From JAIRTY01 sp050257395 (lineage in GTDB: Bacteria; Actinomycetota; Actinomycetes; Streptosporangiales; Streptosporangiaceae): a DNA stretch of 64,000 nucleotides. Position 1 is the stretch's first letter. Every line of letters starts with the position of its first letter. The notes below the pieces were generated by a model that did no database searches, had not been told where the DNA came from, and saw only the letters and a list, made by a program, of their open reading frames with translations. Shown piece by piece: positions 51,084 to 59,640 of the stretch. Position numbers and translations under genes: made by a program. The DNA lies in assembly GCA_050257395.1 (NCBI GenBank), contig JBLMWU010000214.1, forward strand, positions 7,743-71,742. Direction: 5' to 3'.

Positions 51084-51843
51084 GCTGCTGGAACTGCTGG
51101 CCGCGGCCGGGCAGCTCCAGGTCGAGGAGGCCGCGAAGGAACTGGGGGTGTCCGCCGCCACCGTCCGCCGCGACTTCGACGAACTCGCCCGGCAGCAGAT
51201 GCTCACCCGGATCCGCGGCGGCGCCGTCGCCCAGGGCGTCACCTACGACCTGCCGCTGCGGTACAAGAGCGAGCGGCACCCGTCGGAGAAGCAGCGCATC
51301 GCGGCGGTGGCCGCCGCGCTGGTGCGGCCCGGCCAGGTGATCGGGCTGAACGGCGGCACCACCACCACCGAGGTGGCCCGCGCGCTGGCCACCCGTTCCG
51401 ACCTGAGCACGGGGACCACCGGGCCCGCGCTCACCATCGTCACCAACGCCCTCAACATCGCGACCGAGCTGGCGGTCCGCCAGCACATCAAGATCGTCAC
51501 CACCGGCGGGGTGGCCCGCCCGCAGTCCTACGAGCTGGTCGGGCCGCTGGCCACCGGCGTGCTGGAGCAGGTCACCCTGGACGTGGCGTTCGTGGGCGTG
51601 GACGGGATCGACGCGGCGGCGGGCGCGACCGCGCACCACGAGGGCGAGGCGAGCATCAACCGGCTGATGGCGCAGCAGGCGGACCGGGTCGTCGTCCCGG
51701 CGGACAGCTCCAAGGTGGGCCGGCGCGCGTTCGCCCGGATCTGCACGGCCGCGGAGATCGACGTCCTCGTCACCGACACCGGGATCGCGGCGGCGGACGC
51801 CGCCCGGCTGGAGGAGGCCGGGGTGCAGGTTGTCACCGCCTGA
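51058..51843 (+). CDS. DeoR/AgaR-type transcriptional repressor
   Basis: 261 residues. The N-terminal winged HTH is YRRWNELLELLAAAGQLQVEEAAKELGVSAATVRRDFDELARQQMLTRIRGGAV. The C-terminal phosphosugar-sensing domain has NGGTTTTEVARAL and later TTGGVARP. Such repressors respond to phosphosugar intermediates; here it could control the importer operon and GH4 through the divergent promoter at 45003-45179. GTG 51058 overlaps the aldolase 3' end by 26 bp. Confidence 0.88.
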   Translation: MSRYRRWNELLELLAAAGQLQVEEAAKELGVSAATVRRDFDELARQQMLTRIRGGAVAQGVTYDLPLRYKSERHPSEKQRIAAVAAALVRPGQVIGLNGGTTTTEVARALATRSDLSTGTTGPALTIVTNALNIATELAVRQHIKIVTTGGVARPQSYELVGPLATGVLEQVTLDVAFVGVDGIDAAAGATAHHEGEASINRLMAQQADRVVVPADSSKVGRRAFARICTAAEIDVLVTDTGIAAADAARLEEAGVQVVTA

Positions 51844-52840
51844 CCCGGCAGCGCCTGACCCGGCAGCGGCCGTGCGGCCCGATCTGGTGGTGATCGGCGA
51901 CTGCAACCCGGACGTGCTCGTGCTGGGCGAGGACGTGACGCCCGCGTTCGGGCAGCAGGAAAAGCTGGTCGAGAGCATGTCGCTGGTGGTCGGCGGCTCC
52001 GCGTCGATCACCGCGGTCGCAGCGGCGCGGCTCGGCCTCAGGGTCACCCTGGTGGCGGCGGTCGGCGCGGACCCCGCGGGCCAGTTCATGCTGGACCAGC
52101 TGGCCAGCGAAGGCGTTGGCACCGGCGCGGTGGCTGTCCGCAGCGACCTGCCGACCGGCATGACGGTGGCGCTGTCGCGGGGCGGTGACCGGGCGATCCT
52201 GACCGCCACCGGCGCGGTCGCCTCGCTCACCGCGCGGGACGTCCCGGCGCCGCTGCTGGCCGTGGCCCGCCACGTGCACATCAGCTCCTACTTCCTGCTG
52301 GCGGACTCACTCGGGCCCGGCCTGGCCGGGCTGATGGCGTCGGCGCGGGCGGCCGGGGCGGCCGTCTCGCTGGACACCAACTGGGACCCGGCCGGCCGCT
52401 GGGCCGCGGACGGCCGGCTGGCCGGCGTGCTCGCCCAGGCCGGCCTGCTGCTGCCCAACGAGGCGGAGGCGCTGCGGCTGAGCGGGGAGCCGGACCTGGC
52501 CGCGGCGGCCCGGGCACTCACCGCGGGCGGGGCGAGGCTGGTGGTGAAGCTCGGGGCCAGGGGCGCGCTGTGCGCGGACGGGCGCGAGCGCTACCGGGTC
52601 AGCCTGCCGCCGGTGACGCCGGTCGATGCCACCGGGGCGGGTGACTGCTTCAACGCGGGCCTGATCGCCGGGCTGCTCAGCGGCCTGCCGCTGCCCCGGG
52701 CGGCCGCACTCGGCTGCGCGGCCGGGGCGCTGTCCACCCGGGCCCCCGGCGGCACCGGGAGCTGTCCCAACCTGGCCGCGGCGACGGCCCTGGCGGGGCA
52801 GGCGGTCATCCGGGACGCAGCGGAAGCGCCGCTGCCGTAG
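51830..52840 (+). CDS. PfkB-family sugar kinase (ribokinase-like), possible galactosamine kinase
   Basis: 336 residues. GGSASITAVAAARLGLRVTLVAAVG and the C-terminal anion hole VDATGAGDCFNAGLIAGLL mark a PfkB kinase. Sequence does not decide the sugar. Because the ABC importer brings in unphosphorylated sugar and an AgaS-like enzyme needs a 6-phosphate, this kinase is the natural candidate for the first phosphorylation; this is inference. TTG 51830 overlaps the repressor end by 14 bp; GTG 51872 (VRPDLVVIGD) is an alternative. Confidence 0.8.
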   Translation: MSPPDPAAPDPAAAVRPDLVVIGDCNPDVLVLGEDVTPAFGQQEKLVESMSLVVGGSASITAVAAARLGLRVTLVAAVGADPAGQFMLDQLASEGVGTGAVAVRSDLPTGMTVALSRGGDRAILTATGAVASLTARDVPAPLLAVARHVHISSYFLLADSLGPGLAGLMASARAAGAAVSLDTNWDPAGRWAADGRLAGVLAQAGLLLPNEAEALRLSGEPDLAAAARALTAGGARLVVKLGARGALCADGRERYRVSLPPVTPVDATGAGDCFNAGLIAGLLSGLPLPRAAALGCAAGALSTRAPGGTGSCPNLAAATALAGQAVIRDAAEAPLP

Positions 52841-52972
52841 CCCGGGCCGCTGATGGCGGACGTCCCTGCCTGCTCTGGACTTCCGGCACTTGCCGGCGCC
52901 AGATAGAGAGAAGTCAGCTTCCATCAGGAACCTGCAGTCTGCGCGGCGACGATCATGTGAGACGGGGGCCCG

Positions 52973-54889
52973 GTGAGCGAAGACACGGTTTCCGCACCCG
53001 GTCACGGGGCATCGCAGCACCAGCCGCCGGAGCATCCGGCGACCGAGGTCCGGCGCGGCTCCAGCGGGGCGGGCGCGCTCCCGGCCGCGATCGGACCGGG
53101 CAGCGAGATCGCCGGCTACCGCGTCGAGGAGCAGATCGGCCAGGGCGGCATGGCCGCGGTGTACCGCGCCCACGACGAGCGCCTGAACCGCCCGGTGGCG
53201 CTCAAGCTGCTCGCACCGGCGCTGGCCACCGACACCGCGTTCCGGCAGCGGTTCATCCGGGAGTCCCGGGCCGCGTCCGCCGTGGACCATCCCAACATCA
53301 TCCCGGTCTACGACGCCGGCGAGACCGACGGCATCCTGTACATCGCCATGCGGTACGTGCACGGCGGCGACGTCGGGTCGCTGGTCCGGCGGGACGGCCC
53401 GCTTGCCCCCGCCCGGGCCTGGGCCATCATCAGCCAGGTCGCCTCCGCGCTCGACGCCGCCCATGAGCACGGCCTGATCCACCGCGACGTCAAGCCGGCG
53501 AACATGCTGCTCGACGCCGGCACGGCCACCGGCTGGCTCGGCCCGGGTGCCGCCGCAGGCCGGGCCGAGCACGTGTACCTGTCCGACTTCGGGATCAGCA
53601 AGCAGTCGGTAGCCACCGCGGGCACCCTCACCAAGACGGGCCAGTTCGTCGGAACCCTCGACTACATCGCGCCCGAGCAGCTGCAGGGCGGCACCGTGGA
53701 CGGCCGCACCGACCTGTACTCCCTGGGCTGCGCCGCGTTCGAGCTGCTCAGCGGCGTGCCGCCGTTCCACCAGGACCGGGAGTTCGCGCTGATCCGGGCG
53801 CACCTCGCCGACCCGCCGCCGCTGCTGACCGCGCACCGCGCCGGGATCCCCCCGGACGCCGACCGGGTGCTGGCCCGGGCGATGGCCAAGTCGCCCGCTG
53901 AGCGCCACGCCACCTGCGCCGAGTTCGCCAGGGACCTGGGCCGGGCGCTGGGGCTGGTGGCCGCCGGGCCCTCGCCGCCGCCGCTGGCCCCGGTGCCGCC
54001 GCAGGCGCTGCAGCCGACAGCGCCCGCAGCAGCCGGCCTGCCGGTCCCGCCCGCGGGGCCGGTGACTCCCGCCGGCCCGGTTCCCCCCACCTCCGCGGAT
54101 CAGATCCCCACCGCGCTCACCCCGGGCCCGGTGACCGGCGGGACGCCCCCGGGCGGCACCGGCTGGCCGCAGCAGCCGCCCCAGCGCACGGCCTACGGGC
54201 AGTCCTGGCCGCCCGGGCCGGGCTGGCAGGAGCCGCCGCCCCGGCGCCGCTCCCGCAGCATGATCATCGCGGTGATCACCGCCGTGGTGGTCCTGCTGGC
54301 GGCGGGCGCCGCGGCCGCCGTCTACTTCTACAGCCACCGGCAGCCGGGCACCCCGGCGCCAACCGCCGCGCCCAGCGTGCCGGCATCGTCCGGGCAGCCT
54401 CCGGTGACGTCGGCGCCGCCGTCGGAGCCGGTGACGTCACCGCAGCCGAACCCGGCCGCGCGCGCCCAGGCGACCGACATCAGCAACCTGCTGCAGACCG
54501 GCCACGGCAGCAGCACGCAGCTGTCGGACGCCGCCGCGAACATCCGGACCTGCACCAATGTCCCGCAGAACGTGCAGGTGATCCAGCAGGTCCGCGACCA
54601 GCGCCAGGCCGAGCTCAGCCAGGCCCAGACGCTGTCCGTGAACGCCCTGAGCAACGGCGCCCAGCTGAAGACGAGCCTGGTGCAGGCGCTGCAGGATTCG
54701 CTGACCGCGGACGACGCCTATCTGACGTGGGCTCAGCAGCAGGAGGCGAGCTGCACGCCCGGCAGCCAGTCCAGCGACGCGGCCGCCGCCGACGCGCAGG
54801 CCGTGAGCAGCAAGCAGGCGTTCATCGGGCGGTGGAACCCGGTCGCCGCCCAGTACGGCCTGCCCCGGGAAACAGTGGCGTCCATCTAG
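52973..54889 (+). CDS. Receptor-type Ser/Thr protein kinase with short external domain
   Basis: 638 residues. A Hanks kinase domain at about 46-325 has IGQGGMAAVYRAHD, VALKLL, HRDVKPANMLL and SDFGISK. A Pro-rich linker of about 100 residues leads to a membrane helix (RSMIIAVITAVVVLLAAGAAAAVYFYSH, 428-452) and about 185 external residues with an AQATDISNLLQTG ... helical domain and two cysteines (RTCTN, ASCTP). It shares its design with the kinase at 12587 but not the propeller. GTG 52973. It lies 132 bp after the sugar operon and seems to have its own promoter. Confidence 0.9.
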   Translation: MSEDTVSAPGHGASQHQPPEHPATEVRRGSSGAGALPAAIGPGSEIAGYRVEEQIGQGGMAAVYRAHDERLNRPVALKLLAPALATDTAFRQRFIRESRAASAVDHPNIIPVYDAGETDGILYIAMRYVHGGDVGSLVRRDGPLAPARAWAIISQVASALDAAHEHGLIHRDVKPANMLLDAGTATGWLGPGAAAGRAEHVYLSDFGISKQSVATAGTLTKTGQFVGTLDYIAPEQLQGGTVDGRTDLYSLGCAAFELLSGVPPFHQDREFALIRAHLADPPPLLTAHRAGIPPDADRVLARAMAKSPAERHATCAEFARDLGRALGLVAAGPSPPPLAPVPPQALQPTAPAAAGLPVPPAGPVTPAGPVPPTSADQIPTALTPGPVTGGTPPGGTGWPQQPPQRTAYGQSWPPGPGWQEPPPRRRSRSMIIAVITAVVVLLAAGAAAAVYFYSHRQPGTPAPTAAPSVPASSGQPPVTSAPPSEPVTSPQPNPAARAQATDISNLLQTGHGSSTQLSDAAANIRTCTNVPQNVQVIQQVRDQRQAELSQAQTLSVNALSNGAQLKTSLVQALQDSLTADDAYLTWAQQQEASCTPGSQSSDAAAADAQAVSSKQAFIGRWNPVAAQYGLPRETVASI

Positions 54890-54943
54890 GCTTCCGTCCT
54901 GCACCCAGGAGATCAGGTAAAGCCGGGAAGAGGACTGGCTGGC

Positions 54944-55357
54944 CTACTGGTCCTCTGTGCCGTCGTTCCAGACGTTGAGCCACAGGTCACCGGGCAGAGC
55001 CAGCAGGCGCTGCATGATTGTGCGGTCGAGCTCGGCGGCGCGTTCGGTGGGGTGTGAGGCGACGAGGCAGAACCAGTTCGCTTCGTAGCCCTCGCGCACC
55101 AGCTCCCACAACCGCGCCGCCACCGGTTCGAGGATCGCCAGCAGCCGGCGCAGATGCTCGCTGAGCTCGGTCCCGGACTCGATGCTCGAGCTGGAGCTCA
55201 GCAGCCACGCCGAGGAGCCGCGGGTGAGCGATGACCGGCTGCTCACCCGGTCGGCTGCCTCCGCGGTCCAGGTCGGCTCCACCCCGAGCCGGAGGGTCAC
55301 CGCCGCAGCCGTCAGCTCAGCGCCTCCGAACAGGCGGAATGTGGCTTTCGTCTCCAC
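54944..55357 (-). CDS. DUF4279 domain protein
   Basis: 137 residues. METKATFRLFGGAELTAAAVTLRLGVEPTWTAEAADRV and LWELVREGYEANWFCLVASHPTERAAELDRTIMQRLLALPGDLWLNVW are the DUF4279 core. The family occurs as small immunity-like or regulatory proteins with no firm function. Convergent with the kinase gene upstream by position. Confidence 0.72.
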   Translation of the reverse strand: METKATFRLFGGAELTAAAVTLRLGVEPTWTAEAADRVSSRSSLTRGSSAWLLSSSSSIESGTELSEHLRRLLAILEPVAARLWELVREGYEANWFCLVASHPTERAAELDRTIMQRLLALPGDLWLNVWNDGTEDQ

Positions 55358-55394
55358 ATCCGCCAGTCTCAGTGACGCAGCCGGTCAGCGCCTC

Positions 55395-55643
55395 TCATTT
55401 ATGTGCGGCGGCCGCGGCGCCGGGGTCTTCCGGCATGTACTCGACCGTGATCCCGGCGTTCGGCTTCACACCGGCCAGGGCCGGCAGCACGTGATTGAGG
55501 ACCTGCTCGGCGGTGGCCTTGTGCCGGTTGCCCGCGGCGGTGATCTGATACCAGCCACCCTTGTCCCTGGCGAAGTAGTAGTAGAAGCGGCCCGTCTTCT
55601 TCGAGCTGAACGAGATGCGGTACTCCGTGTTGCGCAGCGTCAT
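55395..55643 (-). CDS. Small conserved protein of unknown function
   Basis: 82 residues from ATG 55643 after GGGGGAGAGGGC. TEYRISFSSKKTGRFYYYFARDKGGWYQITAAGNRHKATAEQVLNHVLPALAGVKPNAGITVEYMPEDPG reads as a single alpha/beta domain. It is rich in aromatic residues in the first half. I do not recognise a family. It lies 37 bp from the DUF4279 gene on the same strand. Confidence 0.6.
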   Translation of the reverse strand: MTLRNTEYRISFSSKKTGRFYYYFARDKGGWYQITAAGNRHKATAEQVLNHVLPALAGVKPNAGITVEYMPEDPGAAAAAHK

Positions 55644-55719
55644 CGCCCTCTCCCCCGCGGCCGGCCCGGCCCGCGCCGGGATCAGCGGCACCCTTCACGC
55701 CTGATTATGGCGCGGCCGG

Positions 55720-56649
55720 TCATGCCGTCCCGTTGCGGAAGTAGTGGCCCTTTTCGAGGTCGTCGATGAGCCCCGGCTGGACCGGCTGCCACCCCGTCAG
55801 CTCGCGGGTCAGCAGGCTCGACGCCGGGCCGTCGGCGCCGATAAAGGCGGCCAGCCAGCTGAAATGGCCGGCTGCGTGCTCTGGGGCGATGGCGGCCACG
55901 GGGACGCCGAGCTGCCGGCCGATCACGCCGGCGACGGCCCGGATGGGCACGCCCTCGTCGGCGACCGCGTGCAGAGTCGTTCCCGCCGGGACGTTCTCCA
56001 GCGCCAGCCGGAACAGGTGCGCGGCATCCAACCGATGTGCCGCTGGCCAGCGGTTGGCCCCGTCGCCGAGGTAGCCGGAGACGCCCTTGTCGCGGGCGAT
56101 GCCGACCAGGGTCGCCATGAATCCGTGGTCCCCTTCGCCGTGCACCGTCGGCGGGAGCCGCAGCACGGACGAGCGGACGCCGCGGGACGCGAGCGAGAGC
56201 GTCAGCTCCGCCGTGTCCTGCCGGGTCCGCGGACCGGCTGGCAACCCGGCCGGGGCCGGGCCGTGCCCGTCCCGTTCGGTCGCCAGCTGCCCGGGCGCGA
56301 CCATGAGCGTCCCGGAGGCGATGACGAGCGGCCGGTCAGATCCGGCGAGTGCCTCGCCGATCGTCTCGACCGCACGGCGGTCCGCATCGGCGGCGCCCTG
56401 AAAGCCCCCTGAGAACGCGGCGTCGTGCTTGAACGCCAGGTGGATCACGCCGTCGGACGCGGCCGCCGCGCTGTGCAGGGTGTCGAGGTCATCAAGCGTG
56501 CCGCGCTGGACCGCTGCCCCGGCCGCGGTGAGGGCGGCGGCCGAGGCGTCCGACCTGGCGAGCCCGGTGACCTGGTGACCTGCCTCGATGAGCTCAGGAA
56601 CGAGGGCGGAGCCGATCCAGCCGGATGCGCCGGTGACGAAAACGCGCAT
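55720..56649 (-). CDS. NAD(P)-dependent SDR (atypical/extended), target of the neighbouring TetR
   Basis: 309 residues. MRVFVTGASGWIGSALVPELI is the Rossmann start, DGVIHLAFKHDAAF follows, and a late DAAHLFRLALENVPAGTTLH is seen. The classical YxxxK is not obvious, so it belongs to the atypical SDRs, which often act on small ketones or aldehydes. ATG 56649 follows GGAGGAT. Two palindromic operators sit in the 75 bp between it and the divergent TetR gene. Confidence 0.82.
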   Translation of the reverse strand: MRVFVTGASGWIGSALVPELIEAGHQVTGLARSDASAAALTAAGAAVQRGTLDDLDTLHSAAAASDGVIHLAFKHDAAFSGGFQGAADADRRAVETIGEALAGSDRPLVIASGTLMVAPGQLATERDGHGPAPAGLPAGPRTRQDTAELTLSLASRGVRSSVLRLPPTVHGEGDHGFMATLVGIARDKGVSGYLGDGANRWPAAHRLDAAHLFRLALENVPAGTTLHAVADEGVPIRAVAGVIGRQLGVPVAAIAPEHAAGHFSWLAAFIGADGPASSLLTRELTGWQPVQPGLIDDLEKGHYFRNGTA

Positions 56650-56664
56650 GAGAACATCCTCCAC

Positions 56665-56689
56665 TGTGATGTCAGTCGCTGTCATCACA
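56665..56689. promoter_or_regulatory. TetR operator copy 1
   Basis: TGTGATGTCAG-TCG-CTGTCATCACA is a near-perfect inverted repeat, 10 of 11 arm pairs, with a 3-bp centre. It is 16 bp upstream of the SDR start and about 46 bp upstream of the TetR start. A second copy follows at 56700. Placement between divergent SDR and TetR genes is typical of autoregulation. Confidence 0.85.
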
Positions 56690-56699
56690 GCCTAACACC

Positions 56700-56722
56700 C
56701 GATGTCAGCCGCTGTCATCACA
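56700..56722. promoter_or_regulatory. TetR operator copy 2
   Basis: CGATGTCAG-CCG-CTGTCATCACA shares GATGTCAG, centre position and CTGTCATCACA with copy 1, with the outer left arm weaker. It lies only 13 bp before the TetR ATG at 56736, so binding here should block its own gene. Confidence 0.8.
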
Positions 56723-56735
56723 TATGATTCCGGGC

Positions 56736-57302
56736 ATGGGTCGATGGGAGCCGAACGCGCGCGGCCGGCTGGAGCAGGCGGCGCTGGAGCTCTTCACCGA
56801 GCGCGGCTTCGAGCAGGCCACGGTGACGGAGATCGCCAGGCGGGCCGGGCTGACGCAGCGGACCTTCTTCCGGCACTTCGCCGACAAGCGCGAGGTGCTG
56901 TTCTGGGGCCAGGGGACGCTGCAGGAACTCCTCGTGAGCACCATCGCCAGCGCACCGGAATCCGCGGCCCCGATCGACGCGGTCGCGGCGGCCCTGGCGG
57001 CCGCCGGCGCCATGCTGCAGCAGCGCCGCGAGCTCGCCCGGCAGCGCCAGGCCATCATCAACGCCAACCCTGAGCTGCGGGAACGCGAGCTGATCAAGCT
57101 CGCGGCGCTCGGCTCGGCGATCGCGGGCGCGCTGCGCCAGCGCGGCGTCGCCGGCCCGGCCGCGAGCCTGACCGCCGAGGCTGGCATCGCCGTCTTCAAG
57201 ATCGCGTTCGAGCGCTGGGTCAGCGAGCCCGGCCAGCCGGACCTGCCGCAGCTCATCCGGGATTCGCTCGGTGAGCTGAAAGCCGTCACCGCGGGCGGCT
57301 GA
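56736..57302 (+). CDS. TetR family regulator of the divergent SDR gene
   Basis: About 188 residues from ATG 56736. The TetR HTH is NARGRLEQAALELFTERGFEQATVTEIARRAGLTQRTFFRHFADKREVLFWG. The C-terminal part is Ala-rich helix. ATG 56724 is an alternative 4 codons upstream but lies closer to the operator. It should repress itself and the SDR gene through the paired palindromes. Confidence 0.9.
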   Translation: MGRWEPNARGRLEQAALELFTERGFEQATVTEIARRAGLTQRTFFRHFADKREVLFWGQGTLQELLVSTIASAPESAAPIDAVAAALAAAGAMLQQRRELARQRQAIINANPELRERELIKLAALGSAIAGALRQRGVAGPAASLTAEAGIAVFKIAFERWVSEPGQPDLPQLIRDSLGELKAVTAGG

Positions 57303-57391
57303 TCACCCGCGGCTGGCCAGCCACGCCGGCCATCGCCTTCCCCACCCCTGACCGCTGGCGAATGTGCCCCCTGGGCGGGGACCCCAGGGCA

Positions 57392-58891
57392 CTATGGTGC
57401 GGGCGGGAATGCCGGGTAATGGTGGCCCAGGGTGCGGGTGCAGGCCGCCCAGGCGGCCCGGCCGGGGGGCTTGCCTGCCAGGATGAACGCGGTGGACTGG
57501 GCTGCGATGCAGCCGGTGGCGGTCACCTGGTGCGACCCGCCGGGGACGGTGACCAGCAGCGCGTTGGGCATGGTCCGCGGCGCGGACGCGACGTTGGCCG
57601 GCGGGTCCGCCGGGTCGGCGGTGCCGTTGACGAACACGGCCGGGACATTGCTGTGCACCACTCCCGACACTCCCGCGTCGTGCGGCCAGACCGCGCATAG
57701 TTGCCGCTGCCAGGCCGCCGTGGCGGCCAGCGCCGGGGTGAACAGGGACACCCGGGCCTGCTGGGCGATCGCGGCGGGGTTCATCGCGGCCCAGGCGTCG
57801 CCGCAGCGGATGGTGATCATCTGCAGCTGACTTGTATCGGCCGCGGATGAGGCCGCGGACGCCAGGCCGCGCTCGCTGATGACCCTGGCCCACTGGCCTT
57901 GGGCGAAGGCGTGCAGGTCCCCGGGCAGCAGGACCGCCGTGTCCGGCGAGGAGAGGTAGTCGTCGATGACGGCGTTGAGGAAGGCGGGCAGGGTGATGGT
58001 GAGCGCCTGCTTCTTGCCGCTGGGGCCGGTGATGGTGACCCGGGCGGGGTGGGCGCGCAGGCGGCTGGCCACCGTGGCCAGGTCGGCGGCCGGATGGTAG
58101 GACCGGGCGCAGGCCGGGGCGGCCGCGCAGCGGCGGGCCAGCTGGCTGAAGGCCTGCTGGGCGTGCAGGGGAGTCAGCTGCCAGAGCGGGACGTTGAGCA
58201 GCGAGCCGCTGTAGAACACCGCCGTGCGCACGTGCGCGCCGTAGCGCTGCAGGTAGGCCAGGCCCATGGACACGCCATAGGAGCCGCCGTAGATGTTGAT
58301 CTTGCTGTAGCCCAGGGCCTTCCTGACCTGATCCAGGTCCCGGGCGGCGGAGGTGGTGGTGTCGTGGCGCGGGCTGCGGCTGACCAGCGCCAGGCACCTG
58401 CGGACGGCCGTGCGCAGCCCCGGCCCGGTGGCCGTCAGCCCCGGGCAGGTCTGCGGCCAGGACAAGGCGGTGCCGCGCTGGGCGGCGAACACCAGGTCCA
58501 TGCGCTGGTTCAGCTGCCCGAAAGCCTGCACCGCCCAGTCAGCGTCACCGATGGCGGAACCGCCCCAGCCGGCCAGGTAGAACAGCGGTGCCGCGCGATG
58601 GGTGGCGTCCGTGGCGGGCAAGACCGCGACCGTCAGCGGTATCTGCCGGCCGTGCGGATGTGCCCAGTCCTGGGGCACCCACACCGTGCGGCACCTCCCC
58701 AGATGCCCGGAGGGCGCGCAGCTCGTCCAGCTGGTCGGGAATGAGGCCCCGGGCGCAGGCGGCCGGCGCGGAACTGATCCGCTCCCGCAGCCAGCGGCCA
58801 GCGCCACAGCTGCCGCCAGCACCGCCCACCGGGGCCAGCGCCGCGGATTCTGCATCCCGGATGCTGGCCGGGCAGCACGCGTGCCCGCCAT
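57392..58891 (-). CDS. Secreted TAP-like alpha/beta hydrolase (lipoprotein)
   Basis: About 499 residues. A signal peptide ends in a lipobox (AAAVALAAGCGSGS). The hydrolase core has INIYGGSYGVSM with the nucleophile Ser, and a C-terminal TAP-like domain with VNGTADPADP (Asp) and PGGSHQV (His). Family members are tripeptidyl aminopeptidase-like. The DxRGTG motif that usually precedes the nucleophile reads AAQRGTALSWP, so the first Asp is missing. ATG 58891 follows AAGGTGG; the longer frame to 58942 adds a non-signal-like stretch. Confidence 0.8.
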   Translation of the reverse strand: MAGTRAARPASGMQNPRRWPRWAVLAAAVALAAGCGSGSVPRRPPAPGASFPTSWTSCAPSGHLGRCRTVWVPQDWAHPHGRQIPLTVAVLPATDATHRAAPLFYLAGWGGSAIGDADWAVQAFGQLNQRMDLVFAAQRGTALSWPQTCPGLTATGPGLRTAVRRCLALVSRSPRHDTTTSAARDLDQVRKALGYSKINIYGGSYGVSMGLAYLQRYGAHVRTAVFYSGSLLNVPLWQLTPLHAQQAFSQLARRCAAAPACARSYHPAADLATVASRLRAHPARVTITGPSGKKQALTITLPAFLNAVIDDYLSSPDTAVLLPGDLHAFAQGQWARVISERGLASAASSAADTSQLQMITIRCGDAWAAMNPAAIAQQARVSLFTPALAATAAWQRQLCAVWPHDAGVSGVVHSNVPAVFVNGTADPADPPANVASAPRTMPNALLVTVPGGSHQVTATGCIAAQSTAFILAGKPPGRAAWAACTRTLGHHYPAFPPAP

Positions 58892-59119
58892 GATGACCAC
58901 CTTCTGCCGCACGCCCGTGCCGGGGCTGACGGGCGCAGCCACATCCCGGCCGGCTCACGGACTCGCCTGGCAGCCACTGTTCCGCGGCCAGGCAGCGGAC
59001 ACGAGGGCCGAACGTCCGCTTGCTGGTCCCGCGGCCGCCAGCCGCGCCCTCGCCGTGGTTGGCGTCCCGTTCCACGCTGGCCCGGTGAACGACCTGATGT
59101 ATTACCGGCAGCCCATGCC

Positions 59120-59638
59120 TCAGCCCAGGAACGAGGTGATCGCGGCGGTGAAGAAGGCCGGATCGTCGAGCCACGGGAAGTGCGCGGCGCCAGGCTGGAC
59201 GGTCACCGTGGCATTCGGGAACAGCCGCACGGCTGCTGCCGCGGTATCGGGCGCCGGGCTGAGGTCGAGCTCGCCCGCATAGATCAGCACCGGGGCGGCC
59301 AGCCGGCCGGCCGCCTCGCGGGTGGCGGCCGGGTCGAACGCACCCGGGGCACCGAAGCCGTCCCGCACCGGGCGGGAGCGCTCGCTGACCCCGGCATCGA
59401 CGTGAGCACGGGCCGCGTCGTCCCAGCGGCCGTCGTCCCAGCGGCCGTAGAAGAACGGCATGTAGGCGCGCCGGTTCTCCATCGTGTCGTCCCCGGCCTC
59501 CGCCTTCTGGAGCGCGGCCACCGCGTCCGGGTACCACGGCTCACCCGACCTGCGCCCCAGTGCCGCCTGCCATTGCTCGTCAGTCTCCTCGCCCGCAAGG
59601 CAGTTGCCGCTGGCGCGCCGGATGATGCCCCGGTGGCG
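59120..59638 (-). pseudogene. Truncated alpha/beta-hydrolase, C-terminal part only
   Basis: The readable frame ends AHFPWLDDPAFFTAAITSFLG and contains LIYAGELDLSP with an Asp and PGAAHFPW with the His of a hydrolase triad. It continues upstream past the GTG at 59521 into EPWYPDA and EETDEQWQAALGRRS, typical interior sequence of this family, but the nucleophile and first half are missing. The frame then meets the HAD gene stop at 59641. The gene is thus a 5'-deleted remnant of about 170 residues. Confidence 0.6.
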
Positions 59639-59640
59639 GG

